Counted from the first letter of the stretch, positions 1 through 8,774 are shown. The stretch: 64,000 bases of DNA from Halorubellus sp. JP-L1 (GCF_011440375.1 NZ_JAAOIR010000002.1:496001-560000); one strand, 5' to 3'. Made by a program: numbers and translations. The notes: generated by a model not told the origin, from the letters alone.

Positions 1-2
1 CC

Positions 3-47
3 TCGAGTTACGCCGTCTTCGGGCGCGAGAACGACGCCGGATGCTAG
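3..47 (+). CDS. possible C-terminal end of a gene cut by the window edge
   Basis: From base 3 one frame is open and ends at a TAG, giving a 14-residue tail that contains YAVFGREND. The codons end in G or C as expected here, but the fragment is too short to identify and could be chance. If real, it is convergent with the L40e gene. Very uncertain. Confidence 0.2.
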   Translation, partial: SSYAVFGRENDAGC

Positions 48-95
48 TGGGGGATGGAGCGATACGGAGAACGCTGCAGCGGAAAAGTCGACCGA

Positions 96-245
96 TCAGG
101 CGGCGCGCGCTTCCTTGGCCTTCGGGCGCAGATTCTTGTACCCGCACTTCCGACAGCGATCGGCTTCCTTCGCGTTCCGTGCGTTACATCGCATGCAGAT
201 CATCTTCTCGAGGTTCCGCGCTTCCGCTTCCTTGAAACTGGCCAT
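96..245 (-). CDS. rpl40e: 50S ribosomal protein L40e
   Basis: This 49-residue basic protein of the large ribosomal subunit carries a four-cysteine zinc-binding core. CMRC (C17, C20) and CRKC (C31, C34) are spaced as in archaeal/eukaryotic L40e, and the tail is lysine- and arginine-rich ([11 protein letters not shown]). Archaeal L40e is a free protein of about 50 residues, not fused to ubiquitin, and the length fits exactly. The gene starts at an ATG encoding [20 protein letters not shown] and ends with TGA. It is read away from the membrane protease, with about 175 bases between the two starts, so the two are divergently transcribed. Confidence 0.95.
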   Translation of the reverse strand: MASFKEAEARNLEKMICMRCNARNAKEADRCRKCGYKNLRPKAKEARAA

Positions 246-421
246 ACGACCCCTCACGTCCCGGTACTGTTAAACGTTTCCGAGTTCCGGCGACGCGCGC
301 CGTCGAGAACGCGGCCGTCGACGGTCGACAGTGGAGCACGCCGTCTTCGCGCACGGACGGTCGCGTCCCGTGCAGGGGGTAACCAAAGCCATTTGCCCGC
401 GGGTCCCGGACTGTCGAAGTG

Positions 422-2212
422 ATGGTTTCCACGCTGCAGTGGGTGCTGTTCGGGCTCCTCGTCTACTGGCTCGCCGTCCTCTACGCCGACCGGAACGGGC
501 TCATGCCGTCGTTCGTCGGCACGAGCGGGCCGATACTGACGCTGCACACGAAGCGCGGGCGGGCGTTCCTGAACTGGCTCGCCGGCCCGAAGCGGTTCTG
601 GCGAGCGTGGTCGAACGTCGGCGTCGGCGTCGCGCTCGTCGTGATGCTGGGGTCGTTCCTCGCGCTGGTGTTCGCGGCGCTCCGCGTCGCGCGCGACCCC
701 GCCCAGCAGACGGTCAGCAACCCGAAGAACTTCCTCGTCATCCCCGGCGTGAACGACTTCCTCCCGCTCTCGGCCGCGCCCGGCATCGTGTTCGGGCTCG
801 CGGTCGGGCTCGTCGTCCACGAGGGCGGACACGGCCTGCTCTCGCGCGTCGAGGACATCGAGATCGAGTCGATGGGGCTCGCGCTCCTGGCCGTCCTCCC
901 CATCGGTGCGTTCGTCGAACCGAACGAGGCCGAGCGTCGCGAGCGCTCTCGCGGCGCGCAGACGCGGATGTTCGCTGCGGGCGTGACGAACAACTTCGCG
1001 GTGACGCTCGTCGTGTACGCCCTCCTGTTCGGCCCGATCATCGCGTCGCTGTCGGTCGCACCGGGCGCGGCCGTCGCGGGCGCCCTCCCCGGGTCGCCCG
1101 CCGCCGACGCCGGCGTCGGCCCAGGCGACCGCATCACCGCGATCGACGGCACCGACGTAGAGACGAACGAGGACTTGGACGCCGTGCTCGACGACTCGAC
1201 TGCGGAGAACGTCACCGTCGAACTCAACGACGACCGGACGGCGACGGTGTCCCGCGAGGTGATCGTCACCGAGACCGTCCGCGGCGGCCCGAGCGCCGTC
1301 GCGGTGAACGACAGCGTCGTCGCCGTCGACGGCGAGCGCGTCGACTCCCGCTCCGCGTTCCGGGCGGCGCTCGCGAACACCACCGGCCGGACGACCGTCA
1401 CCGTCGAGCGCGACGGCGCACGCGAGCAGGTGGCGTTCGTCGCCGGCGCGTACCTCACCGTCCTCCCCGGCGAACCGCTCGCCGAAGCGGGCGCACCCGC
1501 CGGCGACCCCGTCGTCGTCACCGCCGTCGACGGCGAGCGCGTCCTCGACGCCACGGCCCTCATCGCGGCTCTCGACGACACCGAACCCGGCCAGGAGATC
1601 GCCGTCACCGCGTTCCACGACGGCGAACTCGCGACGTACAACGTCACCCTCGGGAACCAGGACGGCGCCGGGTTCCTCGGCGTCCAGCCCGCTCGCGGCA
1701 TCGGCGGCGTCTCCGTGACGGACTTCGGCACTGAACTCTACCCGGCGGGCACGTACCTCACCGCGCTCGGCGCCGCGCCCGACGGCGGCGCTGGCGGCGT
1801 CGGCCCCATCCAGCGGTTCTTCGGCACCCTCATCGGGACGCTCGTCCTCCCGTTCGCGAGCGCCATCGGCGGCATCGGCCTCCCGTTCAACTTCGCCGGC
1901 TTCCAGGGCCCCATCACGAACTTCTACGTCGCCGACGGCGGCCCACTCTCGTTCATCGGCAAAGACGTCCTCTTCGTCCTCGCGAACCTCGCGTTCTGGA
2001 CCGGCTGGATCAACGTCCAGCTCGGCTTCTTCAACTGCATCCCGGCGTTCCCGCTCGACGGCGGCCACATCCTCCGCACCAGCGCCGAAGCCGTCATCTC
2101 CCGACTCCCCATCGACCCCAAGCGCCGCCACGTCCGCTACGTCACCACGAGCGTCGGCGTCACCATGCTCGTCTGTCTCCTCGCGATGGTGCTCGTCCCC
2201 AGCCTCCTCTGA
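422..2212 (+). CDS. M50 (site-2 protease-like) membrane metalloprotease with PDZ domains
   Basis: Probable intramembrane zinc protease of the M50/site-2 protease family, which cleaves membrane-anchored substrates such as anti-sigma factors or signal-peptide remnants. The active-site helix has HEGGHG at about residues 133-138, and the second family motif FPLDGGH (third zinc ligand Asp) lies near the C-terminus at about 545. Membrane helices are at about 5-20, 68-88, 118-138, 185-205, 455-480, 510-530 and 575-595. Between the two motifs there is a soluble insert with two PDZ-like repeats (about 205-300 and 345-420), as in bacterial RseP. Length near 596 is normal for haloarchaeal members. The codon just before the ATG is a GTG and could also serve as start. 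The substrate is unknown. Confidence 0.92.
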   Translation: MVSTLQWVLFGLLVYWLAVLYADRNGLMPSFVGTSGPILTLHTKRGRAFLNWLAGPKRFWRAWSNVGVGVALVVMLGSFLALVFAALRVARDPAQQTVSNPKNFLVIPGVNDFLPLSAAPGIVFGLAVGLVVHEGGHGLLSRVEDIEIESMGLALLAVLPIGAFVEPNEAERRERSRGAQTRMFAAGVTNNFAVTLVVYALLFGPIIASLSVAPGAAVAGALPGSPAADAGVGPGDRITAIDGTDVETNEDLDAVLDDSTAENVTVELNDDRTATVSREVIVTETVRGGPSAVAVNDSVVAVDGERVDSRSAFRAALANTTGRTTVTVERDGAREQVAFVAGAYLTVLPGEPLAEAGAPAGDPVVVTAVDGERVLDATALIAALDDTEPGQEIAVTAFHDGELATYNVTLGNQDGAGFLGVQPARGIGGVSVTDFGTELYPAGTYLTALGAAPDGGAGGVGPIQRFFGTLIGTLVLPFASAIGGIGLPFNFAGFQGPITNFYVADGGPLSFIGKDVLFVLANLAFWTGWINVQLGFFNCIPAFPLDGGHILRTSAEAVISRLPIDPKRRHVRYVTTSVGVTMLVCLLAMVLVPSLL

Positions 2213-2298
2213 CCCGACAGACGTCAGGCGGAACGCTGCTGGGAACGTGCACTTCCAGGCGCGAGAAGGGTTTTCCGAACGCGTCCTGTAAGGTCCAT

Positions 2299-2790
2299 AT
2301 GAGCCCCGAAGAGATCGACGACACGGACAAAGGGATCGTCTATCTGCTCCAGCAGGACGCTCGGAAGCGAACGGTCGCCGACATCGGCGATCAGGTCGGC
2401 GTCTCGTCTAGCACCGTCACCAACCGGATCGATCGGCTCGAAGAACGGGGCGTCATCAAGGGGTACCACACGATCGTCGACTACACGAAAGCCGGGCTCG
2501 GTCATCATCTCCTGGTCACTGCGACGGTCCCTCTATCGGAGAAGGAGGAGATGGTCGACGAGATCATGGACCTCTCCGGTGTCGTGAGCGTTCGAGAGCT
2601 GTTGACAAATAACGAGAATCTGTCCCTGGAGGTGGTTGGGCGGACGCAGGAGGACGTAGAGGCGAGCCTGGTCGCCCTGGATTCGCTGGGCGTTAATATC
2701 GAACGTATGGAGATCATGAAACAGGAACGGGCCCAGCCCTACAATCACTTTGGTCAGGAGTTCGCTGACGACGACGAGGTTGGCCGATGA
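2299..2790 (+). CDS. Lrp/AsnC family transcriptional regulator
   Basis: This 163-residue protein has an N-terminal winged helix-turn-helix (about 6-60; recognition part SSSTVTNRIDRLEERG) followed by a ligand-binding RAM-like alpha/beta domain (about 65-145). Lrp/AsnC proteins control amino-acid metabolism or act globally as ligand-responsive dimers and octamers. A TATA-like GGGTTTTCC ends about 26 bases before the ATG, so the mRNA is probably leaderless. The C-terminal tail (QPYNHFGQEFADDDEVGR) is an acidic extension. It stands alone, with the HalOD1 gene downstream under its own promoter, so its target is unknown. Confidence 0.9.
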   Translation: MSPEEIDDTDKGIVYLLQQDARKRTVADIGDQVGVSSSTVTNRIDRLEERGVIKGYHTIVDYTKAGLGHHLLVTATVPLSEKEEMVDEIMDLSGVVSVRELLTNNENLSLEVVGRTQEDVEASLVALDSLGVNIERMEIMKQERAQPYNHFGQEFADDDEVGR

Positions 2791-2865
2791 CCAGCCCGCT
2801 TTAAGTCACGCTGGTTAGTGTCCAATTGACGACATGTTTAAATGCGGCGAGGCTCGAATGAAGAC

Positions 2866-3138
2866 GTGAACCAGGTACAGGCCGACGCCTCTACGAAGAG
2901 CAGCATATGTCAGAAAGTCATTGAAGCAGTCGCAGACGCGGAACGGACGGATGCGACCGACCTCGTTCCACCCCTGTACGACGCGATCGATCCCGACGCC
3001 CTGGAGAGCCTATTCGACAACGACGGAGCGCGCGGAAAGGTCGTTTTCAACTACATGACCTACGAGGTGAGCGTCTTCTCCGATGGGTACGTTTCAGTGA
3101 ATTCCCTCGCTACAGTACCAACCGTGCTGAAAGAGTGA
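2866..3138 (+). CDS. HalOD1 output domain protein
   Basis: This small haloarchaeal protein consists of a single HalOD1 domain, with the family core PLYDAIDPDALESLF and a C-terminal beta hairpin (VVFNYMTYEVSVFSDGYVSV). HalOD1 is predicted to be an output module of haloarchaeal signal transduction; its biochemical activity is unknown. I place the start at the GTG at 2866, not the ATG at 2842. A clear TATA box (TTTAAAT, 2837-2843) overlaps that ATG and lies 26 bases before the GTG, the usual spacing for leaderless haloarchaeal transcripts. The product is then 90 residues. Confidence 0.8.
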   Translation: MNQVQADASTKSSICQKVIEAVADAERTDATDLVPPLYDAIDPDALESLFDNDGARGKVVFNYMTYEVSVFSDGYVSVNSLATVPTVLKE

Positions 3139-3192
3139 CGACGGACGGAACGGAACCGTCGGCGTGGCGGTCGCTGTAGGCGTCTCGGTCGA

Positions 3193-3717
3193 TCAGTCCT
3201 CGTCTCTCTCGACGCCGTGGTCGTCGTAGAACTCTTCCGGAGTTACCTCTACGCGGTCGAACTCGCCGAAGTAGTGGTCGTGGTGGCGGATCATCTGTTC
3301 GACGATCCACGCCGAGAAGTCCTCGTCGAAGTGCCACTCGCCGTCGAGGTCGGGGACCTCGAACCGGTCGTCGCAGGAGAACGCGACGTACACGTGGTAG
3401 AACCCGAGGATGACGTCCGCGAACTCCTTGGCCATCCGCGCGGACTCCTCGCGGCGACTCGCGAGCTCCTCGACGCCGTCGTCTGTGAGCTCGAAGTACT
3501 TCCGGTCGGGTTCGTCCTCGCGCTCGATTCGCCGCGCCCACTCTTCGTCCTCGAACTTGTACAGGATCGGGTACACGGAGCCATAGGAGGGCTCCCAGTG
3601 CCCGCCGCTTATCTCCGTGATCTCCTTGAGGATCTCGTAGCCGTACCGCGGTTTCTCCGCGAGCAGCTCCAGGACGATGTACGCGATGAGCCCCTTCGGT
3701 GGGCCGCTCTTACGCAT
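3193..3717 (-). CDS. PadR family transcriptional regulator
   Basis: This 174-residue regulator has a PadR winged helix at about 8-90, including YGYEILKEI and the signature SYGSVYPILYKFE, followed by a dimerising helical C-terminal domain. PadR proteins usually repress detoxification, transport or stress genes in response to small molecules. The chosen ATG encodes MRKSGPPKGLIAY, directly before the conserved domain; the upstream in-frame extension has no similarity to the family. It is divergent from the PitA-type gene, with 124 bases between the starts, so it may control that gene as well as itself. That link is inferred from position only. Confidence 0.92.
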   Translation of the reverse strand: MRKSGPPKGLIAYIVLELLAEKPRYGYEILKEITEISGGHWEPSYGSVYPILYKFEDEEWARRIEREDEPDRKYFELTDDGVEELASRREESARMAKEFADVILGFYHVYVAFSCDDRFEVPDLDGEWHFDEDFSAWIVEQMIRHHDHYFGEFDRVEVTPEEFYDDHGVERDED

Positions 3718-3841
3718 CTTGTATTGACCTTCCGTGGCGTTCGTGAAAGGGTTTCGATACGGGTGGTCAGTTGCCGGGGCTACGGCTGCGACGTGGCGCG
3801 ATACCGACACGGCCTTTTGACCCCCACCCCAAGCCGCTCGT

Positions 3842-5419
3842 ATGACACAGCGCGAACCGCCGCTGACGGCGGAAGGGTCGTACGTACTCCACGACTTCCG
3901 GACGGTGGACTGGGACGCGTGGCGGGACGCTCCCGAGCACGAGCGCCAGCGAGCGCTCGAGGAGGGCGAGGACTTCCTCGTGCACCGCGAGCACGCCGCG
4001 CGAAGCGAGAGCGGCCAGTCCGCGCTCTACTCGATCCTCGGGCACAAGGCCGACCTGCTCTTCCTACACTTGCGACCGGAGATGGCGGACCTCGACCGCA
4101 TCGAGCGGTCGTTCGAGGACACCGCGCTCGCCGCGTTCACCGAGCGCGCGACGAGTTACGTCTCCGTCACCGAAGCGTCGGGGTACGGCGAGCAGACCCG
4201 CGAGTACCTCGCCGGCGAGACCGACGAGGACGCCGCGATCGGCGACTACATCGACGACCGCCTCCACCCCGAGATTCCGGACAGCGAGTTCGTGTCGTTC
4301 TACCCGATGAGCAAGCGCCGTCAGCCCGAGCAGAACTGGTACGACACGCCGTACGACGAGCGCGCCGAGCACATCATGCGGCACGCCGACATCGGCCGCG
4401 ACTACGCGGGGAAGGTCGAGCAGATGATCTGCTCGTCGGTCGGACTGGACGCCCACGAGTGGGGCATCACGCTCTGGACGGACGACCTGACGGACGTGAA
4501 GGACCTCTTGAACGAGATGCGGTTCGATCCCTCTACGTCGCAGTTCGCGGAGTTCGGCGACTTCCTCGTCGGTCGGAAGTTCCCGCCCGCGGACCTCCCC
4601 GCGTTCTTCGCCGGCGAGGACGTCCCCGCACCCGAGAGTCAGGGCGAAGGCGGCGGTCACCATCACGGCGAAGGTGAGACGCACGCCCACGGCGACGACG
4701 CGGAGCACGCGCACGGTGGGGAAGGCCACCACCACGGCGAGGAAGGCCACCACCACGGCGAGGAAGGCCACCACCACGGCGACGACGCGGAGCACGCGCA
4801 CGGCCAGGACGACGACGCGGGCGGGCCGCCGCCGGGAGTCCGCGACGAGCTCGAAGCCGAGGGCGTCTACGGCGGTCAGCCCCACGGCGAGGACGTGTAC
4901 GCGGTCGTCCTCTACTCGGAGGCCGACGTCGACGAGCTCTACGATGAGATGGACGGCCTGCGCGGGAACTTCGAGCACTACGACCGCCACGTGAAGACCG
5001 CCGTGTACGAGAACGCCGGGGGCCCGCACGCGGTCGCGAGCGTCTGGGAGGCCCAGGAGGCCGCCGACACCGCGAGCGGGTTCCTCACCGACCTCCCCGG
5101 GATCGTCCGGCAAGCCGGCGACGACGCCGACAGCGACACCTGGGGAACGATGGGGATGTTCTACACCACGAAGCCCGATCGCCGCGCGGAGTTCGTCGAG
5201 AAGTTCGAGACCGTCGGCGGCGTCCTCGCCGACATGGACGGCCACATCAACACGGACCTGCTCGCGAACGTCGAGGACGAGAACGACATGTTCATCGCCT
5301 CCCGCTGGCAGTCCCGCGACGACGCGATGGCGTTCTTCCGCTCCGACGCCTTCAGCGACACTGTCGACTGGGGCCGAGACGTCCTCGCCGACCGTCCACG
5401 ACACGTGTTCCTGGCGTAG
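3842..5419 (+). CDS. pitA: PitA-type protein: chlorite dismutase-like domain fused to an ABM domain
   Basis: This 525-residue fusion is characteristic of haloarchaea. Residues 10-250 form a chlorite dismutase/coproheme decarboxylase-type haem domain. The likely proximal haem ligand is H181 in IMRHADIGRDYAGKV, and Y154 in FYPMSKRR matches the catalytic tyrosine region of HemQ/ChdC. Residues 345-525 resemble an antibiotic-biosynthesis monooxygenase (ABM) fold. The two are joined by a very histidine-rich linker (about 271-321) built from repeats such as GEEGHHHGEEGHHHG, which probably binds metal. Family members act in haem biosynthesis or oxidant chemistry; the exact reaction of haloarchaeal PitA is not settled. 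The divergent PadR gene may regulate it. The last bases, including the stop, are duplicated just downstream. Confidence 0.93.
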   Translation: MTQREPPLTAEGSYVLHDFRTVDWDAWRDAPEHERQRALEEGEDFLVHREHAARSESGQSALYSILGHKADLLFLHLRPEMADLDRIERSFEDTALAAFTERATSYVSVTEASGYGEQTREYLAGETDEDAAIGDYIDDRLHPEIPDSEFVSFYPMSKRRQPEQNWYDTPYDERAEHIMRHADIGRDYAGKVEQMICSSVGLDAHEWGITLWTDDLTDVKDLLNEMRFDPSTSQFAEFGDFLVGRKFPPADLPAFFAGEDVPAPESQGEGGGHHHGEGETHAHGDDAEHAHGGEGHHHGEEGHHHGEEGHHHGDDAEHAHGQDDDAGGPPPGVRDELEAEGVYGGQPHGEDVYAVVLYSEADVDELYDEMDGLRGNFEHYDRHVKTAVYENAGGPHAVASVWEAQEAADTASGFLTDLPGIVRQAGDDADSDTWGTMGMFYTTKPDRRAEFVEKFETVGGVLADMDGHINTDLLANVEDENDMFIASRWQSRDDAMAFFRSDAFSDTVDWGRDVLADRPRHVFLA

Positions 5420-5451
5420 TCGATTCACGACACGTGTTCCTGGCGTAGTCG
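5397..5451. repeat. 29-base tandem duplication covering the pitA stop codon
   Basis: A 29-base unit starting CACGACACGTGTTCC occurs at 5397-5425 and again at 5426-5451 (26 matching bases). The first copy encodes the last residues HVFLA and the TAG stop. The second copy lies in the 3' untranslated region and carries the same TAG. Confidence 0.9.
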
Positions 5452-5502
5452 CGTCGCGCCATCGCTTCCCGACTCGTCGAATCGACCCTCGACCCCGACC
5501 CG

Positions 5503-6420
5503 TCAGATGTCGGCGAGGAAGAAGTCGAACGCGCTCGTCGGTTCCGTGCCGGTGACGAGCACGACGCGGTCGTCGACCGAGATCTCGGTGCGCTGGAAGT
5601 TCTCGAACGTCCCGCCGTCCTCGTTTGTCGCGACCCAGTCCTCGACGTCGCCCTCGTCGACGTCCGCGGCCTCGTCGAAGACGAGCGCGAACGTCGTCTC
5701 GACGCCGTCGTCGACGAGCGTCGACGTGACGCCGCGGGCGACCTCGCCCCGGAACTGGCCCTCGTCGGTGTCCGTCGAGTCTGTCTCGGCGTGCGTGCGG
5801 ACCGACTGGATCGTGCCGGCGTCGAGCGCGTCCAGGAGCGTCTCGAAGTCGGCGTCGTCCTCGACGTAGCTCTCGGCGTCCCCGGCGTTCGCGTCGACGA
5901 TCGCCTGGAGGATTCGTTCGGCGTCGTCCGCGCTCCCGAAGATACCCGTGGACTGGGCGACGACGACCGCGTCGTCGCCGATGCCGACGGCGGCGTCCTC
6001 GTCCGGGCCGACGTACGCGTCGAACCCCTCGTACTCGCCCTTGGCGACGAAGTCCTCGCCCTTGAGCGTCGACGCGACGTCGTCGGCGTCGAACTCGGCG
6101 GCGAGGACGCTGTTCCGACCGAACACGAGTTGGGCGTCGGTGTCAGCGAACCCGAACCCGACGAGGTCGCGCGCGTCGCTCCCGAACGCCCGCATCGCGT
6201 CGTACACGTCGGCGTCGAAGTCGCCGGCCCGGTCGGCGATGGCGGCGGGCGCGTACCGGAGCGCGAGGTAGTGGTCGACGTCCGCGATCGTCCCCGGCTC
6301 GTACAGCCAGTCGCCGGGCGCGGCCGCGGTTCCGTCGCCGAGGATGGTCGAACAGCCCGCGACTGCGACCGCACCGGAAACGGCCGTCGCTTTCAACAGT
6401 GAACGTCTCGTGCGTGTCAT
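5503..6420 (-). CDS. Tat-exported lipoprotein of unknown function
   Basis: This 305-residue protein begins with a Tat-like signal (RTRRSLLKATAV) that ends in a lipobox with Cys23 (AVAGCSTILGDG), so it is probably exported folded and lipid-anchored to the outer face of the membrane. The rest is acidic with repeated Asp/Glu-rich turns and no cofactor motif I recognise. There are two similar alpha/beta halves (about 55-165 and 170-305), each with strands followed by short helices. It appears monocistronic. Probably a haloarchaea-specific surface protein; no function can be assigned. Confidence 0.85.
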   Translation of the reverse strand: MTRTRRSLLKATAVSGAVAVAGCSTILGDGTAAAPGDWLYEPGTIADVDHYLALRYAPAAIADRAGDFDADVYDAMRAFGSDARDLVGFGFADTDAQLVFGRNSVLAAEFDADDVASTLKGEDFVAKGEYEGFDAYVGPDEDAAVGIGDDAVVVAQSTGIFGSADDAERILQAIVDANAGDAESYVEDDADFETLLDALDAGTIQSVRTHAETDSTDTDEGQFRGEVARGVTSTLVDDGVETTFALVFDEAADVDEGDVEDWVATNEDGGTFENFQRTEISVDDRVVLVTGTEPTSAFDFFLADI

Positions 6421-7046
6421 GGTCGCCTCGAGTGCTTTCTATCACAAAACGCCATCGCCAAAATCGTCTTGCTTCGGCCAGATTCGAGACGCACGACTCG
6501 TCGACTGGACGCCCCCGGCGGTTCGACGACGGGGGTCGGCGACGAGGGTCGGCGACGAGGATTTGGACGAGGATCGATCCGGGCGCTCCGGGGCGAGGTT
6601 GTGGAGCGACGTGCACGTTCGACCGGCGTGGCTACCCGTCGCTGTGAACTGTGCGGACGGGGCGCCGAAAGAATCCGTCCCGGGGGAGCCGCGAACGCGG
6701 CCCACCCCGGACCGTAGATGGGTGGATGGGTGGGTGGGTCCGGCCTGACGTGGGTGGGGTGGGTGGGTGGTGTCGGCCGGTGGATTCGGTGGTGCGGTTG
6801 TCGACGTCTGCACGATTGCACCCGGTACGACGGAACCGACGAGGCGTCGGTCTCCCCCCTCGTATGGAGTGCGTGTGCGGACAGGCCCAGGCAGCTCGCT
6901 GTGGGAACGAGCGCCAACGGGCGTCATCAACTACGGCGGTATCACATAAGGGTATATAGCTCCTACCGGGGCGTAAGGACTCCTTACGGTCGGACGACGG
7001 GCCGTTACTGCGACGGCCCGTTCGTCCACTCGTCGACGACGGTCGG
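6421..7046. other. 626-base intergenic region with paired G-quadruplex motifs and a palindrome
   Basis: No convincing gene was found; the open frames here lack family similarity and start signals. The left end should hold the promoter of the leftward lipoprotein gene (a TTTTGTG-like box about 30 bases before its ATG). In the middle, the plus strand has two strong G4-type motifs: four G runs with loops 5, 1, 1 at 6720-6738, and four G runs with single-base loops at 6752-6767. At 6972-6988 there is a perfect palindrome, CGTAAGGACTCCTTACG, 18 bases after an AT-rich TATATAGC. The right end is the 3' region of the aldo/keto reductase gene. Confidence 0.7.
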
Positions 7047-8105
7047 TCAGTCGCCGGCGACGTGCTTGTCCAGGCCCGCGCGCTCGATGTCTTCCCCACC
7101 GACGGACGACCGGAGACTGTCCATGCCGTCGTCGCGCTCCAGCTCGAAGTCGTTCGCCTGGAGTTCGCGGACGCGCTCGTACTCCGCGTCCGACAGCGCT
7201 GGGACGTCGCTCGCCGCCGCCCACGCGTCGATGTCCTCGCGCGTGCGGAACGTCGGCGTGACCGTCGCCACCGCGTCGTGGTAGAGGAGGTACTGGAGGC
7301 TCGCCTGCGCCATGCTACGCTGGCCGTCGCGTTCGAGGAACCGGAGGGCGTCGACCTTCTCGAACCCTGTCTCGAACCACTCGTCGGGCCGGTACGCGCG
7401 ATGATCGCCCTCGCCCGGTGGGTTCTCCGGCGTGATCTGCTCGTTCAGGAGGCCCGAGGAGTGCGGAACGCGCGGAACCAGGCTCGTCTCGCTCCCCGAC
7501 TCCTCGATGACCTCCAGGAACCGGTCGCCGATCTCGGGTTCGAGCGCGTTCCAGACGAGCTGGACGGAGTCGAACTCCTCGCGGATCGCCTTCTCGCCCT
7601 CGGCGAGCCAGCCGATGCTCGGCCCGAGCGCGATCCCGACCGCGTCCGCGCGCCCGCTCTCTGTGACCTCGTCCAGCCACTCGAGGACGTCCGCGTCGAT
7701 CTCGCCGACGTTCGCGTTGTGCAACTGGAGGACGTCCACGTGGTCGAAGCCGAGGCGGTCCAGGCTCTTCTCGAGGGCGTCGTCGAGGTACTCGGGGTGC
7801 ATCTCCTTCGGGAGCTCCCCGTGGCCCGCCTGCGGGTTGTCGTAGAAGTCGTACCCGACCTTCGTCGCGACCGTCACCTCGTCGCGGACGTCGCCCAGCG
7901 CCTCGCCCACGAGTTCCTCGCTCTTCCCGTGACCGTACACGTCGCCGGTGTCGAAGTACGTGATCCCCTTCTCGAGCGCGTACCGGAGCATCTCCGTGGC
8001 TTCCTCGTCCGTGCGGTCGCCCCACCAGTCCGTGCCGACGGTCCACGCGCCGAACCCGATCTCGGAGACGTCGACGCCGGCGGCGCCGAGTTCGCGATGA
8101 TGCAT
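7047..8105 (-). CDS. aldo/keto reductase
   Basis: NAD(P)H-dependent oxidoreductase of the aldo/keto reductase superfamily, a soluble (beta/alpha)8 barrel that reduces aldehydes and ketones. The catalytic tetrad is visible: D52 and Y57 in DTGDVYGHGKSEE, K82 in VATKVGYD and H129 in VDVLQLHNANVG. The N-terminal beta hairpin and phosphate-binding C-terminal region are present, and 352 residues is slightly longer than the usual 320-340 because of an acidic C-terminal extension. It resembles the general-stress/oxidoreductase AKR subgroups rather than a specific sugar reductase; the substrate is unknown. It starts with ATG (MHHRELG), reads leftward and has no operon partner. Confidence 0.94.
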   Translation of the reverse strand: MHHRELGAAGVDVSEIGFGAWTVGTDWWGDRTDEEATEMLRYALEKGITYFDTGDVYGHGKSEELVGEALGDVRDEVTVATKVGYDFYDNPQAGHGELPKEMHPEYLDDALEKSLDRLGFDHVDVLQLHNANVGEIDADVLEWLDEVTESGRADAVGIALGPSIGWLAEGEKAIREEFDSVQLVWNALEPEIGDRFLEVIEESGSETSLVPRVPHSSGLLNEQITPENPPGEGDHRAYRPDEWFETGFEKVDALRFLERDGQRSMAQASLQYLLYHDAVATVTPTFRTREDIDAWAAASDVPALSDAEYERVRELQANDFELERDDGMDSLRSSVGGEDIERAGLDKHVAGD

Positions 8106-8207
8106 ACGACCGGCTAGGGGTGCCCGCCACTTAGCGGGTGTGCTTCGTCGCCAGCCTCCGGGAACGGTCGGGAAGCCGTTCGAACGATCGTGAATGTGCT
8201 CGAACCG

Positions 8208-8648
8208 TCAGGAGACGTCGACGCGCGCCGGGTCGTCCGCGGTCGTCGACGTCGCACGTCCGCAGCGCTCGCCCTCGCAGTAGACGACGACGGCCAGCGG
8301 CGACCCGGCAGAGACGCCGCCTTCCGGGACGGCGACGACCGCGAGCGGTTCCTGGATGACGTCGTAGTCGTCGGCGTCGATGTCTCCCGGGAGCCCGTAC
8401 GACCGACTGCCGAGTGCGCGGTCGACCGTTATCGACACGCGCGTACCGTCCGCGCTCTGGAACGACACCACCCCCGACCAGACGACGCCGTCCGCTTGCA
8501 CGTCGACGCGCACGGTGTCGTACGTGCGCTCGCCGAGCACGTCGAACGACGCGCACCCGGTGGTGGTCGCGATGCCGGCGACGCACCCCGAGAGGACGGC
8601 GCGTCGCAGCACTCCCCGCCTCCCGCCCGCCGTGTTGCCTGCCCCCAT
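8208..8648 (-). CDS. small exported lipoprotein, unknown function
   Basis: This 146-residue protein starts at an ATG (MGAGNTAGGRR). It has a twin-arginine N-region, a hydrophobic stretch and a lipobox-like cysteine (Cys32 in ATTTGCASF). The mature part is beta-rich (VRVDVQADGVVWSGVVSF) and ends with a small cysteine pair (YCEGERCG). No known domain was recognised. The much longer open frame upstream is antisense to the acyltransferase gene and is not coding. This gene and the acyltransferase gene are divergent with about 126 bases between the starts. Confidence 0.8.
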   Translation of the reverse strand: MGAGNTAGGRRGVLRRAVLSGCVAGIATTTGCASFDVLGERTYDTVRVDVQADGVVWSGVVSFQSADGTRVSITVDRALGSRSYGLPGDIDADDYDVIQEPLAVVAVPEGGVSAGSPLAVVVYCEGERCGRATSTTADDPARVDVS

Positions 8649-8774
8649 ACACCACGGACGCTCGCGGACGATTGATAAGCCTTCCTGCACGCCACAGCGA
8701 GCAGGCCGCAGTCGGCGACTCCCACGGCTTCGGACAACCAAACGGGTATCAGGGCCGCCCGCCAAGGGCGGACC

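Noticed and set aside
254-2131. Long minus-strand open frames opposite the M50 protease gene
   Set aside because: They are antisense by-products of GC-rich codons. Their proteins are repetitive in Arg, Glu, Val and Asp and lack family features, while the plus frame has clear HEGGH and LDGGH motifs.
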